DNA of 6,966 nucleotides from an uncultured Oscillospiraceae bacterium (GTDB lineage: Bacteria; Bacillota; Clostridia; Oscillospirales; Oscillospiraceae). The stretch lies in contig CAKUHW010000055.1 of the NCBI GenBank assembly GCA_934659415.1, forward strand, positions 1 through 6,966, written 5' to 3'. A model generated the notes under the pieces. That model was not told where the DNA came from. It searched no databases and worked only from the letters and a program-made list of their open reading frames with translations. Below are positions 5,673-6,966 of this stretch, one piece after another. Position 1 is the first letter of the stretch; each line of letters begins with the position of its first letter. The position numbers and the translations under genes are program-made.

Positions 5673-6764
5673 TCAGGTTCTGGGCCGTACCGGCGCGGGG
5701 GCGGCCGGGCGGCCGCCGCAGTTCAGGCGCAGGGTGGCGGGGTCCACGGCGGCGCTCAGGGCGTCCTCCAGGAAGACCTGGCCGGTCTGCACCAGCTCGG
5801 CCAGGGAATCGTCCATGAGGATCATGCCCTGCTTGCGGCCGGTCTGGATGGTGCTGGTGAGCTGGAAGGTCTTTTTCTGGCGGATGAGGCTGCGCACGGC
5901 GGGGGAGCCCAGCAGCACCTCAAAGGCCGCCCGGCGGCCGCCGCCGATGCGGGGCAGCAGCGCCTGACTGACCACGCACTCCAGCACGTCCGCCAGCTGG
6001 GCGCGGATCTGCTCCTGCTGGTCGGCGGGGAACACGTCGATGATGCGGTCCACGGTGTTGGCCGCGCCCTTGGCGTGGAGGGTGGCAAAGACCAGGTGGC
6101 CGGTCTCTGCGGCGGTGATGGCGGTGGAGATGGTCTCCAAATCGCGCATCTCGCCCACCAGAATCACGTCCGGGTCCTGCCGCAGGGCGGCCCGCAGGCC
6201 GGCGGCAAAGCTCTGGGTATCGCGGCCCACCTCGCGCTGGTTGATGATGCAGCCCTCCCGGCAGTAGGTGTACTCGATGGGGGCCTCCAGAGTGATGATG
6301 TGCCGGCGCTGGGTGCGGTTGATATGGTCCAGCAGGGCGGCCAGGGTGGAGCTTTTGCCCGAACCGGTGGGTCCGGTGACCAGCACCAGGCCCCGGGGCT
6401 TGTTCGCCTGGGCGATGACGCTGGCGGGCAGGCACAGCTCCTCCGCTGTGGGGATGGTGAGGGGCAGCAGACGCAGGGCAAGGGCGGTGCTCCCCTGCTG
6501 GCGGAAGATATTGCAGCGCAGCCGGGCGGAACCGGCGGCGGTGACGGCAAAGTCCACCTCGCCGCAGCGGGCCAGCTCCGCCAGCTGGTCCGCATTGGTC
6601 AGCTGGTCGGCGTACAGGTCGGTGTCGGCCTCGGTGAGAGGGGGGTAGGGGGTGTTGATCAGCGCGCCGTCAACGCGCAGCACCGGGGGCAGCCCCACGG
6701 TGAGGTGGAGGTCGGAGGCGCGCCGCTGGGCAGCCTCCGTAAGAAGGTCGTTCAGCTCGATCAT
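5673..6764 (-). CDS. pilT: PilT twitching-motility retraction ATPase
   Basis: This 363-residue protein is the usual PilT length. It should be the cytoplasmic hexameric ATPase that depolymerises the pilus to give retraction and twitching. The N-terminal PAS-like domain opens with the family signature ASDLHLTVG (16-24). Walker A is GPTGSGKSS (131-139), Walker B is DVILVGEMRD (199-208, catalytic Glu205), and the His box is TGHLVFATLH (221-230). The C-terminal AVRSLIR (289-295) matches the AIRNLIR motif needed for PilT retraction, which separates it from PilB/GspE. The Asp-box region reads TLEAPIEY (158-165), where most relatives have EDPIE. The tail after residue 349 is Pro/Ala/Arg-rich and probably disordered. 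The ATG overlaps the pilB stop by 4 bases and is preceded by GAGGTGAG, which supports this start. The pilC Shine-Dalgarno site follows within 20 bases. Confidence 0.96.
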   Translation of the reverse strand: MIELNDLLTEAAQRRASDLHLTVGLPPVLRVDGALINTPYPPLTEADTDLYADQLTNADQLAELARCGEVDFAVTAAGSARLRCNIFRQQGSTALALRLLPLTIPTAEELCLPASVIAQANKPRGLVLVTGPTGSGKSSTLAALLDHINRTQRRHIITLEAPIEYTYCREGCIINQREVGRDTQSFAAGLRAALRQDPDVILVGEMRDLETISTAITAAETGHLVFATLHAKGAANTVDRIIDVFPADQQEQIRAQLADVLECVVSQALLPRIGGGRRAAFEVLLGSPAVRSLIRQKKTFQLTSTIQTGRKQGMILMDDSLAELVQTGQVFLEDALSAAVDPATLRLNCGGRPAAPAPVRPRT

Positions 6765-6966
6765 GGGGCGCTCACCTCGGCGGGGGCGTTGTCCTCCACG
6801 CAGATGCGCTGCAGCTCCGACAGGGAGGTGACGCCGGAGAGGACCAGACGGCGGGCGCTGTCGCGCATGGTGTGCATCCCCTCGGCGATGGCTGCCCGGC
6901 GCAGCTCGTCCGCGGAGCAGCGGCGGGAGATGAGGGCGCGCAGGGTGGGGGTGATCTCCATGATCT
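6761..6966 (-). CDS. pilB: PilB/GspE-family pilus extension ATPase, C-terminal end (5' truncated by window edge)
   Basis: Only about 68 C-terminal codons are visible; the frame is open to the right edge, so the true start lies outside. The visible start reads (I)MEITPTLRALI, then a helix ending in EGMHTM and the segment GVTSLSEL. This is the usual end of PilB/GspE assembly ATPases, following the 'yEvmeit.elr.lI' and 'eGM.tm...G.tsl.E' pattern. PilB is a cytoplasmic hexameric ATPase that drives pilin polymerisation through PilC. Its Walker motifs lie outside the window. The TGA stop overlaps the pilT start as ATGA (6764-6761), which implies translational coupling. The ATG at 6961 is internal, not the start. 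GspE of a type II secretion system would look the same here, but the adjacent PilT argues for a pilus. Confidence 0.85.
   Translation of the reverse strand, partial: IMEITPTLRALISRRCSADELRRAAIAEGMHTMRDSARRLVLSGVTSLSELQRICVEDNAPAEVSAP

Noticed and set aside
4912..5967. 351-codon plus-strand open frame opposite pilC and pilT
   Set aside because: It is a low-complexity Gly/His/Gln translation spanning two clearly real minus-strand genes; a GC-bias shadow.

Overview
The window holds one contiguous type IV pilus (T4P) assembly cluster. Every gene is on the minus strand, so reading 5' to 3' runs from the right edge to the left. In transcriptional order it contains: the 3' end of pilB (extension ATPase), pilT (retraction ATPase), pilC (inner platform), a major-type prepilin, pilD (prepilin peptidase), a large fused pilM-pilN-like gene, and the 5' end of a pilO-like gene. 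Both edge genes are cut by the window. There are no RNA genes, CRISPR arrays, insertion sequences or phage genes, and no gene-free stretch longer than about 125 bases.

The DNA is strongly GC-rich, codon third positions are mostly G or C, and purine-rich Shine-Dalgarno sites (AAGGAG, GGAGGTGA) precede the genes whose starts lie in the window. Together with the compact pilB-pilT-pilC-pilin-pilD-pilM/N-pilO order, this suggests a GC-rich member of the Clostridia, perhaps a gut Oscillospiraceae-type bacterium. That assignment is inference. No secretin (PilQ) or PilP is visible, as expected of a monoderm, but the cluster continues past both edges.

The genes form a probable operon. pilB/pilT and pilMN/pilO overlap by ATGA, and pilT to pilC is separated by 20 bases that carry a Shine-Dalgarno site. 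The three larger gaps (about 96 to 122 bases) flank the pilin and precede pilMN. They contain an AT-rich candidate promoter and several GC-rich hairpins without U-tracts, so the pilin may be expressed at a different level from the machinery genes.

Functionally, PilD cleaves and N-methylates the prepilin, PilB drives assembly through PilC, PilT powers retraction, and PilM/N/O form the cytoplasmic and membrane alignment complex. The unusual element is the 899-residue PilM-PilN protein. Its actin-like half has lost recognisable nucleotide-binding motifs. The PilN 'INLLP'-like docking peptide sits in the linker between the halves. About 350 residues of helical segments and Gly/Ser/Thr and Pro/Gly linkers interrupt the PilN fold just before its apparent last strand.
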